In this document: positions 56,301-64,000 of the stretch, in pieces
How the letters are laid out: every line of letters starts with the position of its first letter
Numbering within the stretch: the first letter of the stretch is position 1
Assembly: GCA_031546815.1 (NCBI GenBank)
Contig: JAVBJV010000032.1
Span: 1 to 64,000, forward strand
Direction of reading: 5' to 3'
Source of the DNA: JAVBJV01 sp031546815
GTDB lineage: Bacteria > Pseudomonadota > Alphaproteobacteria > Acetobacterales > Acetobacteraceae
Length of the DNA: 64,000 nt
The notes under the pieces: generated by a model
Told to the model about the DNA's origin: nothing
What the model saw: only the letters and a program-made list of their open reading frames with translations
Databases searched by the model: none
Program-made: the position numbers and the translations under genes

Positions 56301-58608
56301 CAGCACGTTCGGTGATCTCGATCGGGAACACCACGCCGCCGCCTGCGCGCATCGATGCGCGCACACTGCCACCCGCACGCAGGGTGGCGCCCTGCAGCAG
56401 CGGTGCCGGACGCGCGACAATACCCATCCGCCCTTCGCTGCCCTGCGTTCCGACCTGCACCTGATAACGCCCGGCGCGCAGATAGGTCTGCAGCAGCATG
56501 TTCTGCCCAACGCCCCCGGCCTGATCGCTGGCGATCTGCGGGATGAACGATGTACCAAGCGTTCCGTGCGCGCGTTGCCGCCCCAGTGTTTCCACACGAT
56601 ACAGCCCGCCTTCCGGCACCGTCATCGTGAAGCTGCGCTGGGCGTTGCGTTCCATGTTGAAATAGAACGGCTTGTTCGCCACCAGTGCCGTGGCCGGTTG
56701 CGGCTGCATTGTCATCTGCGGAATGGACGGACCGGGCTTCGGCGTCACCCAGCTGATCGCAACCGTGCGCGCCTGTGCGGGCGCAGGCACTGCAACCTGT
56801 GCGTGGCGCGGCGCATTGGCATCCGGATTGCGCGACGAATAGGTCAGCGGCGTCGCCGCCTCGACCCGCAGATCGACCGGCATAACCCGTTCGCCCGTGG
56901 TGATGTCGCGCACCATCACAGTGCCGAAACCCGGCACCGTTGCGGGCAGCAACAAGTCCTGTCCCGGTTGCTGCGTGATGGTCAGCGGATTGCCTTCCAG
57001 CTTTGCTTCCGCCGTACGTGTCAGCAGACTGCCCGCCGCGCTGACAGCCGTGTTGCTGTACAGAATCAGCGCCTGTTCCTGCGTGATGGTCTGCACACCG
57101 AAGTACAACGTCGGATCAGCCGGCAGACGCGGTGACGGTTCGTCCGGAATAACACCCGGCGCTCCGATCGTCAGATCCACGACCCCAACCTGTTCCGCCG
57201 TAGGGTTCAGGCGCAGTTCATACCAGCCATCGGTCAGATCAGTCGGGCTTCCCGTCCCGCCCATCAGATTGCGGATACTGCCAGCCAGATTCGGATTTTC
57301 GGTACGAATGGAAATCGGGCCGCCGCCCTTCACCTCGAACAGAATGCTGGTGGGGCCGCGCATGTTGAAACGCGCCCGCCACGCCTGCCCGCCACCCACC
57401 TGCGGTGCGGACGACGCCGCCAGAATCTGTTCGCGCTTGCCGTTGTGCAATTCCTCGCGGAACAACAGGAAAGTCGGCGGCACTTCATCGCCGCCGAAGC
57501 CGCGCGCCTCGGCCGTCACCACGTGGCTGCCAGCCGTTGCCAGACGCCTGCTCTGCGTGCCGACAAAACCGCGCAACTGGAACTGCTGCCCCTGCATCCC
57601 GCTGATCTCGACGAAATGCGAAGCGTTGTTCTGCGCCGTCGGCATCTGGCGCATTGGCAACGTGATCTGCGGATCGCGGCTGGCGGTCGTCAGAGCACCC
57701 TCGGCCGCACTGCGCCCATCCACCGTTTCACGCATGGTGACCGGCATGCTGGCGGGCAGAGTCAACTGCACCTGACGCAAAGCCCGCGGCACTTCATACA
57801 CTTCACTGCCGAACGGGCCGATCGTGCCGTTCACCCATGCATCAGCAAACGCCGCGCTGGCATCCACGCGCAGATGGAAAGGCTGTTCGCGCGATCCATC
57901 GGCCCAGGGCTGCGCAGGCCCGCCATACGCCGTGATGAGATACTTGCCCGGCTGCAGCACCGGCGTGTGCAGCACGCTGAGCAATTCGTGGCCGCGCACC
58001 GGTTCCACCTGCCGCGTGGCTGGTTCACCCGAGATCAGATCATACCCATCGCGCCAGACGCGCAGATCGGCGAGCGAACGGCCCGCAGCCTCGATCCGCA
58101 CGCGGCGCGGGCGGTCGATCTCGAGCCAGAAGCTGCGCTGTTGCAGGTCTTCCAGTTCAGCCGTCAGAACGGTTTCAACCGGCGCCGGAACCGATGCCGC
58201 GGCTTCACGGAAGGGGGACAGGGCCAGACGCACATCGCCTTGCGCGGCCTCGGCACCGAATACGCGCAGCTTGTATGTGCCGACATCCAGCAGCACATCC
58301 ACCCGCCCATCGCGCACCCCTTCAACCCCGACCAGCGGGCCGGGACCGGTCAGCATATCGACCAGTTGCAGCGCGGTACCACTGGCGCTTTCGGCACGAA
58401 TTGAAAAACGGCCCGGCTTTGTTACCTCGAGCAGCACATCGGTCTGCCGCGCGGTTGGGAAACGCGAGCGTTCAAGCCGCCCTTCCGGTGCCACCATCTG
58501 CGGCGAAGCCTGTCCCGCCGGAGCATCGCCGCGTCGCTGCGCATCGACCGGGAACGGCCCCATAACCAGCGATATTCCGCATACGAGCAGCCATCCGCGC
58601 AAACGCAT
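53323..58608 (-). CDS. Very large exported protein of unknown function, paired with A2M and PBP1C
   Basis: A 1761-residue protein. Signal peptide MRLRGWLLVCGISLVMGPFP with cleavage after VDA near residue 23. The rest is almost entirely beta-rich, with many recurring units that end in a P-G-[KR]-Y-x-[LI] turn (TPGKYRLVVMPQ, AGRYQVQVG, AAGSYVLDLQ, EPGRYLIEAQ), suggesting a string of small beta-sandwich modules like bacterial pre-peptidase C-terminal domains. An acidic linker (SDEGEGNDTDADADASERGE, about residue 1045) splits it. No catalytic motif or membrane helix is seen. GAGGG precedes the ATG. It starts the operon and is separated from the A2M start by 11 nt. Confidence 0.85.
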   Translation of the reverse strand: MRLRGWLLVCGISLVMGPFPVDAQRRGDAPAGQASPQMVAPEGRLERSRFPTARQTDVLLEVTKPGRFSIRAESASGTALQLVDMLTGPGPLVGVEGVRDGRVDVLLDVGTYKLRVFGAEAAQGDVRLALSPFREAAASVPAPVETVLTAELEDLQQRSFWLEIDRPRRVRIEAAGRSLADLRVWRDGYDLISGEPATRQVEPVRGHELLSVLHTPVLQPGKYLITAYGGPAQPWADGSREQPFHLRVDASAAFADAWVNGTIGPFGSEVYEVPRALRQVQLTLPASMPVTMRETVDGRSAAEGALTTASRDPQITLPMRQMPTAQNNASHFVEISGMQGQQFQLRGFVGTQSRRLATAGSHVVTAEARGFGGDEVPPTFLLFREELHNGKREQILAASSAPQVGGGQAWRARFNMRGPTSILFEVKGGGPISIRTENPNLAGSIRNLMGGTGSPTDLTDGWYELRLNPTAEQVGVVDLTIGAPGVIPDEPSPRLPADPTLYFGVQTITQEQALILYSNTAVSAAGSLLTRTAEAKLEGNPLTITQQPGQDLLLPATVPGFGTVMVRDITTGERVMPVDLRVEAATPLTYSSRNPDANAPRHAQVAVPAPAQARTVAISWVTPKPGPSIPQMTMQPQPATALVANKPFYFNMERNAQRSFTMTVPEGGLYRVETLGRQRAHGTLGTSFIPQIASDQAGGVGQNMLLQTYLRAGRYQVQVGTQGSEGRMGIVARPAPLLQGATLRAGGSVRASMRAGGGVVFPIEITERADYFTLDLRGLDRSFMARVEDEGGWPLLPVGEVIRQNLPLTPGKYRLVVMPQNTDARVVARLTRAATPVVLEGHGPHALPFGETQRFLWREPEDRTAERVPDMWDFTLHGDSRVTIGLSDGMAGELVKISSDGASRASLGMIARSGERMLSAGHYRIEARAIGRNDRLDYTLTIGSRELQPEMARRVRLPVQLPFAVAEDRVVSLTSFGSVGMRAVLRRADGTVVGRFGDRTDDWNIGISQYLAAGSYVLDLQPPLAVTRRMNSTARNTSEESDEGEGNDTDADADASERGEGFTTESGEVVDQQGTEVKLSLFEVHPAYVAPLTGAATLTGGGVHRLTVPVPRDDQLMLASASAGAEIILALERRDEDGRWQHIALDQGLSPVVAMPIAGSDRPDSESPWRISVWTVDGGAEPIRFVTRLLNNAAQEPARASLQLVDRDALPGLQVASVSVPRASLLQMGNTEDLLTGSVPGRPLTPVDGRIVVPQSSRVWVVGRNRVNPQLGLQLTQNLDSTTQLSLAHGEIATLPMMPAQAGFVQLWRAESATAQPGVNAGLNMGFAGNGVSGSAVVLAGSRNLYVWNAGDHEAMRVRLYPQSLRLLPTRTTQAQFMEMIPPGTAVPVALPAGGKRLQVDLAPGTAAIAGWTHEEDAQTLWSGSLSGSYSLEGGWGEILLINTSTTPQPVSYQTAPLGGAAMVLRADRPLKQFFGAAGTVVVPVDSRPGQRLMIAGDARGEFLTRDGRILRGNQIDVNRPGYLTLRHGIGPVAIWLEGEGATPWPATTNAQLVRLPQYVTLVGDAMALSLSPPTPVLLHIRSSAPLVAALSRDENNASPTLFPAGVEYHRYLPAGTSLLRLMSAQNGPLSGSLELTSTPVIPVQEGLGSPVVVAPGGSAVFGFDITKAGTIGVGIRAEPDRTSVRVLDENGAEVGRGTAQLLRLEPGRYLIEAQTPPDAGTTVMRPAVVGIEPRPNGPPEDVVRMYLELAGRSPVRAPAR

Positions 58609-58815
58609 TGCACCCTCGGGTCAACTGACGGCGCAAAACTGCGCACGTCGAAAAATTACATAATATTCACATAGCAGAGATCTTTCGATCCGGATAGTTA
58701 CCCAATGGCAGAAAACCAAAAATTTTCAATTGAAACAACCATTTCGTCGCCCCCTCTTTTCGTATGCCGCGATGCCCGACAGTATCGACATACATCAGAT
58801 CATAAGGACAGCAAC

Positions 58816-59574
58816 ATGATTACAGCCGATCTCAAGGGGCGCACCGCCCTGGTCACCGGCGCCGCATCGGGCATCGGTCTGGCGACAGTGGAAATCCTGG
58901 CGAAATCCGGCGCGCGTGTGGCACTCAACCATCTGGAAGACGACGCCCGCGGCGCAGACTCCATCGCCCGGCTGCGCGCCGAAGGCCTCGACGTGATCGC
59001 CGCGCCCGGCAATGTCGGCAAGGCCGGTCAGGCCGAGGCGATGGTGAACGATGCGATCGCCAAGCTTGGCAAGCTGGATTTCCTGATCAATAACGCGGGC
59101 ACCACGCAAACGGTGGAACCGATCCCGTTCCCCGAGCTCGACCGCATGACCGAGGATTTCTGGGACACCATCCTGACCACCAATCTGGTCGGCCCCTTCC
59201 GCTGTGCCCATGCCGCGGCCAGCGCGCTGAAGGCCAGCAAGGGCGCAATCGTGAATACGGCATCCGTTGCGGGTTTGGGGATTCGTGGCAGCAGCATGGC
59301 CTATGCGGCCAGCAAGGCTGGGCTGATCAACCTGACGCGCGGCCTGGCCCGCGCGCTGGCGCCGGATGTACGCGTCAACGCCGTGGCACCCGGCTTCGTG
59401 CAGACACCGCTGACCAATTCGTGGCCGGATTCCCGCCGGCAGGCGACGCTGGAACGCACGCTGCTGAACCGTCTGGCCACGCCAGCTGATATTGCGGACG
59501 GTATTCTGTATCTGTGCGCCGGGGCCAATTACATGACCGGCCACACCATCGTGCTGGACGGCGGCGCCGTTTAA
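58816..59574 (+). CDS. Short-chain dehydrogenase/reductase
   Basis: A 252-residue classical SDR. The cofactor-binding motif is TGAASGIGLATVEIL (residues 12-26), NNAG follows at about 92-95, and the catalytic YAASKAG with Tyr and Lys is at about residues 161-167. The N-terminus LKGRTALVTGAASGIG and the C-terminal MTGHTIVLDGGAV are typical. An acidic NHLEDDA after the second beta strand suggests NAD rather than NADP. The substrate is unknown. AAGGA eight nt upstream of the ATG at 58816 fixes the start. It is divergent from the giant envelope-protein gene and ends in a bidirectional terminator. Confidence 0.94.
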   Translation: MITADLKGRTALVTGAASGIGLATVEILAKSGARVALNHLEDDARGADSIARLRAEGLDVIAAPGNVGKAGQAEAMVNDAIAKLGKLDFLINNAGTTQTVEPIPFPELDRMTEDFWDTILTTNLVGPFRCAHAAASALKASKGAIVNTASVAGLGIRGSSMAYAASKAGLINLTRGLARALAPDVRVNAVAPGFVQTPLTNSWPDSRRQATLERTLLNRLATPADIADGILYLCAGANYMTGHTIVLDGGAV

Positions 59575-59580
59575 AACGCA

Positions 59581-59617
59581 AAAACCCGGCACACCATTGC
59601 GGCGTGCCGGGTTTTTT
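59581..59617. terminator. Bidirectional terminator between the SDR and cspA genes
   Basis: AAAACCCGGCAC and GTGCCGGGTTTT form a 12-bp stem with an 11-nt loop that can itself pair CC with GG. T-runs flank both strands, so it can end both the SDR and the convergent cold-shock gene. Confidence 0.92.
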
Positions 59618-59658
59618 ATCCGACTATCAACCAGGCCCCCAAAGGGACCGGCGAAAAA

Positions 59659-59862
59659 TCAGAGCGGCTTCAGGTTGGTCGCGGCAGCCTTGCCACGTTC
59701 CATTTCCACGTCGTAGCTGACCTTCTGATTTTCATCGAGGCCACGCAGACCGGCTGCCTGAACGGCTGTGATGTGCACGAACACATCCTTGCCGCCATCT
59801 TCCGGCATAATGAAGCCGAAGCCCTTTGTCGTATTAAACCACTTAACGGTACCGATCGCCAT
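59659..59862 (-). CDS. Cold-shock protein, CspA family (copy 1)
   Basis: A 67-residue single cold-shock domain. The RNA-binding motifs RNP1 (KGFGFIMPEDG) and RNP2 (DVFVHITAVQ) are intact. It acts as an RNA chaperone that melts secondary structure. It differs from the second copy (60132-60335) at only a few positions (NTTKG for NATKG, LDENQKVSYDVEM for LNENQKISYDVAM), so the pair is a recent duplication. The long untranslated leader, including the element at 59956-59981, is shared with copy 2. Confidence 0.97.
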   Translation of the reverse strand: MAIGTVKWFNTTKGFGFIMPEDGGKDVFVHITAVQAAGLRGLDENQKVSYDVEMERGKAAATNLKPL

Positions 59863-59955
59863 GCGATCTGTCTCCTTGCTTTGCCACACAGAATTATGCG
59901 GCCGGAACAATCGGATCATCTTGGACATCCTGAAAGCACCGGCGATCCGGAGACT

Positions 59956-59981
59956 CAGCAAGGCACGCCAAACGACGATTG
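59956..59981 (-). promoter_or_regulatory. Conserved leader element of cold-shock gene copy 1
   Basis: A 26-nt block beginning CAGCAAGGCACGCCAAACG on the plus strand, 94 nt upstream of the start. It is the same as a block 96 nt upstream of copy 2 except for one base, while the surrounding leader is much less conserved. It may be a cold-box-like RNA element or part of the promoter. Confidence 0.6.
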
Positions 59982-60083
59982 TTCATTCATCTGACACGAA
60001 ACGACAACCTAGTGTCAACAAATCGTACAGGAAAACCGGAAAAACTTGAAAGCTTTCAGAATCAGCCCTCCAGACAGCAAAAA

Positions 60084-60115
60084 ACCCCGGGCGAAACCGC
60101 TCCGGGGTCTTTTTT
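60084..60115. terminator. Terminator after cold-shock gene copy 2
   Basis: ACCCCGG and CCGGGGT pair, extended by GCG/CGC with a 4-nt AAAC loop. T-rich tracts on both flanks make it bidirectional. It closes the minus-strand copy 2 transcript, 17-24 nt after its stop. Confidence 0.88.
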
Positions 60116-60131
60116 AAGTCGTCTGAAAAGC

Positions 60132-60335
60132 TCAGAGCGGCTTCAGGTTGGTCGCAGCAGCCTTGCCGCGTTCCATCGCCACGTCGTAGCTGATCTTCTG
60201 ATTTTCGTTCAGACCGCGCAGGCCGGCTGCCTGGACAGCGGTGATGTGCACGAACACGTCCTTACCGCCATCTTCCGGCATGATGAAGCCGAAGCCCTTT
60301 GTTGCGTTAAACCACTTTACGGTACCGATCGCCAT
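60132..60335 (-). CDS. Cold-shock protein, CspA family (copy 2)
   Basis: A 67-residue cold-shock domain protein with intact RNP1 (KGFGFIMPEDG) and RNP2 (DVFVHITAVQ). Near-identical to copy 1. The two are tandem on the minus strand, each with its own leader and terminator, so they are separate transcription units. The leader of copy 2 runs from the coding start at 60335 toward about 60640, about 300 nt with no gene. I see only the 60431-60456 element in it. Confidence 0.97.
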   Translation of the reverse strand: MAIGTVKWFNATKGFGFIMPEDGGKDVFVHITAVQAAGLRGLNENQKISYDVAMERGKAAATNLKPL

Positions 60336-60430
60336 GGATCTGCATCCTTGCTACTCGTCCACACGGGATTGTGCGGACACGAGCAACCGGGTCTTTGGAT
60401 ATATCTTGAAGGCCCGGCACTCCGGAAACG

Positions 60431-60456
60431 CAGCAAGGCACGCCAAACGTCGATTG
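60431..60456 (-). promoter_or_regulatory. Conserved leader element of cold-shock gene copy 2
   Basis: This 26-nt block differs from that at 59956-59981 only at one base (T for A at position 20 of the block) and lies at almost the same distance (96 nt) from its start codon. Retention of the block against a diverged background suggests function in cold-shock expression. Confidence 0.6.
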
Positions 60457-60640
60457 CGGCGGGAATTGGCACAGAAATTCTGAGCAGAGTCAACGAAGGA
60501 CAAAGCGTTCCAAATAGAAAAATTTGGTAACTTTGCGGGTCCTCTGCGAATCACGCGATTCAGGCGCAAACTCATTAAACATACGCGCGTAACGAAACCA
60601 GCCAGTAGCCATTTGCCCGTGCGTTTTGCGGTATCGTCCA

Positions 60641-60671
60641 ATAAAAAAGGCGGGGATTTCTCCCCGCCTTT
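60641..60671 (-). terminator. Intrinsic terminator of groEL
   Basis: AAAGGCGGGGA and TCCCCGCCTTT form an 11-bp stem with a loop that is GAAA (GNRA) in the transcript, followed by a T-run (from 60648 downward). It lies 23 nt after the groEL stop at 60695. Confidence 0.93.
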
Positions 60672-60694
60672 CCGTAACCGCCGATCCGTTTGGA

Positions 60695-62332
<1,638 letters not shown>

Positions 62333-62381
62333 AGATTTATACCTCAGTTATTCTGTTGCAGAGGGAATGAGCGGAAGACGC

Positions 62382-62696
62382 TCAGGCTTTCTTCTTCGTC
62401 GCGGGCGTCACGCTGATGATGCCCATGATGTCGGATTCCTTCATGATCAGCAGGTCTTCACCGTCGATCTTGACTTCCGTGCCGGACCATTTGCCGAACA
62501 GAACGCGGTCGCCCGCCTTAACATCCAGCGCAACCAGCTGACCGGCTTCGTTACGGGCACCCGGGCCGGCGGCGATGATTTCGCCTTCCATCGGCTTTTC
62601 CTGGGCGGTGCCGGGGATAATGATGCCGCCGGCAGTCTTTTCTTCGGCATTCAGCCGACGAACGACAACCCGGTCATGCAGGGGACGGAACTTCAT
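62382..62696 (-). CDS. groS: Co-chaperonin GroES
   Basis: A 104-residue co-chaperonin that caps the GroEL ring. It has FRPLHDRVVVRRLNAEEKTA at the N-terminus, the mobile loop GGIIIPGTAQEKP that contacts GroEL, and GDRVLFGKWSGTEVKIDGED near the C-terminus. The start is the ATG at 62696, with GGAG nine nt upstream; an in-frame ATG at 62711 is less likely. It is the first gene of groESL. Confidence 0.98.
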   Translation of the reverse strand: MKFRPLHDRVVVRRLNAEEKTAGGIIIPGTAQEKPMEGEIIAAGPGARNEAGQLVALDVKAGDRVLFGKWSGTEVKIDGEDLLIMKESDIMGIISVTPATKKKA

Positions 62697-62748
62697 GCGG
62701 AACATCTCCAAGTGGGGTTAGAACTTCAGCAACCCGCATGGGCCGCCG

Positions 62749-62775
62749 TTAGCACTCCTAACGGAGGAGTGCTAA
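62749..62775. promoter_or_regulatory. CIRCE element (HrcA operator) upstream of groESL
   Basis: TTAGCACTC and GAGTGCTAA are the exact 9-nt CIRCE arms, separated by 9 nt. It lies 53 nt upstream of the groES start. HrcA should repress groESL here under non-stress conditions. hrcA itself is not in the window. Confidence 0.98.
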
Positions 62776-62776
62776 C

Positions 62777-62805
62777 AATGTTGGCACTCACCCGCTGCAA
62801 GTCAA
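62777..62805 (-). promoter_or_regulatory. Predicted groESL promoter
   Basis: On the minus strand TTGACT (62805-62800) and AACATT (62782-62777) are 17 nt apart, in place for -35 and -10 boxes. The -10 box abuts the CIRCE element, so HrcA binding would cover the transcription start. No perfect heat-shock sigma-32 promoter was recognised. Confidence 0.6.
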
Positions 62806-62938
62806 GGCGGGGTTGGGGGTTTTGGCAGCAGTTTTTCCGCCTGAGTGCCAATCGATTGAAATCACTCATTTTATTCTTGCATCCCGGATGGCTGCACGCG
62901 GCAGAATAGCGGCGTCTGTTCAGGATGGAGAATGCACC

Positions 62939-63199
62939 ATGCTGTTTTCCGACCAGCTACGCAGTTATCGGCTGACCACGGCCGAGATCCTCTACCATCT
63001 GCCGGACCATCCGGCGCTGCTCCAGAGCTATATATGGCAGGAGCTGGATATCGCCCCGGATTTCCCGACGCTGCACAAATTCCTCGATTTCTGGGGCCGA
63101 ACGCTGGATGGCAGGCTGCATTCTGTACGGGTGGTCAGTACAGGCTTGATCTTGCCTGCGGATATCCGGTTCGCAGATATCGAGTTCAGATTTCATTAA
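62939..63199 (+). CDS. Usg family protein
   Basis: An 86-residue soluble protein. The N-terminus LFSDQLRSYRLTTAEILYHL and the following DHPALLQSYIWQELDIAPDF and PTLHKFLDFWGRTLDGRLHS match the short alphaproteobacterial Usg family, known from the position upstream of trp genes in some members. No biochemical function is established. GGATGGAG eight nt before the ATG at 62939 sets the start. It is divergent from groESL. Confidence 0.85.
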   Translation: MLFSDQLRSYRLTTAEILYHLPDHPALLQSYIWQELDIAPDFPTLHKFLDFWGRTLDGRLHSVRVVSTGLILPADIRFADIEFRFH

Positions 63200-63532
63200 T
63201 AAACCGCCTTAAACGGACCTGAATCGTTCACCAGGAAGCGCGCGCGGAGCGCAGTCTTTTGGTGCGCACGCACGATATAACCGCGCCAATAAAGTGTATT
63301 TTTTGGACAAATTTTAAAAATATTTCGTGAACTCCTTTAGTTAGGTCCTGTAAAAATACAGTAAAATCATATATTTAATAAAAACAGGATATAAATTTAG
63401 AAAATGCGGCTTAGCTTATTTAAATAGACTTTTTATTTAATTGGAAACATCTCTCAATCATAAATATATTTATCGAAACCCAATACCGATCTCCAAATTT
63501 GGATGATCTGTAGATTAATAGAGAATTGTAAA
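63200..63532. other. AT-rich non-coding stretch upstream of the autotransporter-like gene
   Basis: This 333-nt gap is markedly richer in A and T than the rest of the window, especially from 63280 on. I see no gene, repeat array or tRNA. A short hairpin (CTGTA, AAAA loop, TACAG at 63348-63361) is the only structure noted. It may hold the promoter and a silencer-type binding region, or mark acquired DNA. Confidence 0.6.
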
Positions 63533-64000
63533 ATGGCACCCTTTCCCCCACACAAACGCTCTTGGTACACATCCAGCACGGCCCTCTCGGGGCTGTCCCT
63601 GCTCGCCATCGGACTGATGGCATCCCCCTCTTTCGCCCAGTCGTGCGATCCGGTTGGGTGTGTTGTATCTGGAACCTATACGGCGCCGATTCGCGCCGCA
63701 GGTGGTGCCACCCTGAACGTGGATGCCGGCTCCACCCTCAATCTGCCGGTCAGCCCACAGTGGACGGCAGCCGCGACTGCCGCAGGCGGCGGGACAGTCA
63801 ATCTGAACGGAACTTCGGGCGCGCACATCGCCATCAACACAATCGGTAACGACAACTCCGGCCTCCTCGCTGATGATGCGGGCAGCAAGATTGTCGGCAG
63901 CTATGTGGACATTCTCGCGCTGGGGACTGGCGGCGGTGTTAGTGCCTCGTATGAAGGCACTGTCCAGCTCAGCCACAGCTCGATCGAAACGCAGGTCGGT
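63533..64000 (+). CDS. Autotransporter-like exported protein (N-terminal part, runs off the window)
   Basis: The first 156 codons are open to the right edge. A long signal peptide (basic start APFPPHKRSWYTSS, hydrophobic GLSLLAIGLMASPSFAQ, cleavage after FAQ near residue 36) is followed by a Gly-, Ala-, Thr- and Asn-rich part with repeated short beta-helix-like strands: GGATLNVDAGSTLNLPVS, GGGTVNLNGTSGAHIAINT, NSGLLADDAGSKIVG. This matches passenger domains of type V autotransporters, which carry a C-terminal beta-barrel not visible here. Two cysteines in SCDPVGCV come directly after the cleavage site. The ATG at 63533 has GAGA upstream. Confidence 0.75.
   Translation, partial: MAPFPPHKRSWYTSSTALSGLSLLAIGLMASPSFAQSCDPVGCVVSGTYTAPIRAAGGATLNVDAGSTLNLPVSPQWTAAATAAGGGTVNLNGTSGAHIAINTIGNDNSGLLADDAGSKIVGSYVDILALGTGGGVSASYEGTVQLSHSSIETQVG

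Overview
The window is GC-rich, densely coded chromosomal DNA from an alphaproteobacterium, most likely a Rhodospirillales/Acetobacteraceae-like aerobe (the order is inference). Evidence for the class: a CcrM-type GANTC methyltransferase, the DUF1285-NUDIX-DUF6111-CCA-adding enzyme gene order, an Usg protein, a cytochrome bc1 operon, oxygen-dependent HemF, and several orphan Bug-type solute receptors. No phage, transposase, CRISPR array or rRNA operon was seen. One tRNA (Gln-UUG) is present.

Layout. 1-2.8 kb: start of a bc1 operon (Rieske, cytochrome b) divergent from hemF, then a glutathione S-transferase. 2.9-6.7 kb: three tandem paralogous Bug/TctC receptors separated by hairpins, then an Lrp/AsnC regulator whose Shine-Dalgarno lies inside the terminator hairpin of the last receptor. 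6.7-11.3 kb: a minus-strand operon (DUF1285, NUDIX hydrolase, DUF6111, CCA-adding enzyme, ABC exporter, small exported protein). 11.4-17.9 kb: a MoxR ATPase, DUF58, BatA/DUF4159 and VWA membrane-protein operon with overlapping genes. 18-31.6 kb: ankyrin protein, GSU2403-fold protein, tRNA-Gln, ispE, TPR lipoprotein, ETF-ubiquinone oxidoreductase, uracil-DNA glycosylase, lytic transglycosylase, chorismate mutase, chemoreceptor, RNase HII and ccrM.

31.6-45.2 kb: small exported proteins (one with the septoil-knot repeat), an AidB-like acyl-CoA dehydrogenase, a fourth Bug receptor, and a cobalamin-riboswitch-controlled class III ribonucleotide reductase locus in which the glycyl-radical segment is a separate 59-residue gene. 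Then come lepA, DUF488, YnfA, a PaiB-like protein, DUF1579, a frameshifted phosphodiester-glycosidase pseudogene and a BaiN-like flavoprotein. 45.2-58.6 kb: a three-gene envelope operon of a 1761-residue exported protein of unknown function, a 1919-residue alpha-2-macroglobulin-like protein lacking the thioester cysteine, and penicillin-binding protein 1C. 58.8-64 kb: an SDR, two cold-shock proteins with a shared leader element, groES-groEL under a CIRCE operator, usg, and the start of an autotransporter-like exported protein that runs off the window.

Themes: envelope maintenance (PBP1C/A2M, lytic transglycosylase, MoxR/VWA operon), stress response (groE, cold-shock proteins, B12-controlled anaerobic dNTP synthesis), and regulation by RNA structure (B12 riboswitch, ribosome-binding sites held in hairpins, conserved cold-shock leader). 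The most unusual points are the split NrdD, the thioester-less A2M with its giant partner, and hairpins that can serve both as terminator and as ribosome-binding-site lock.
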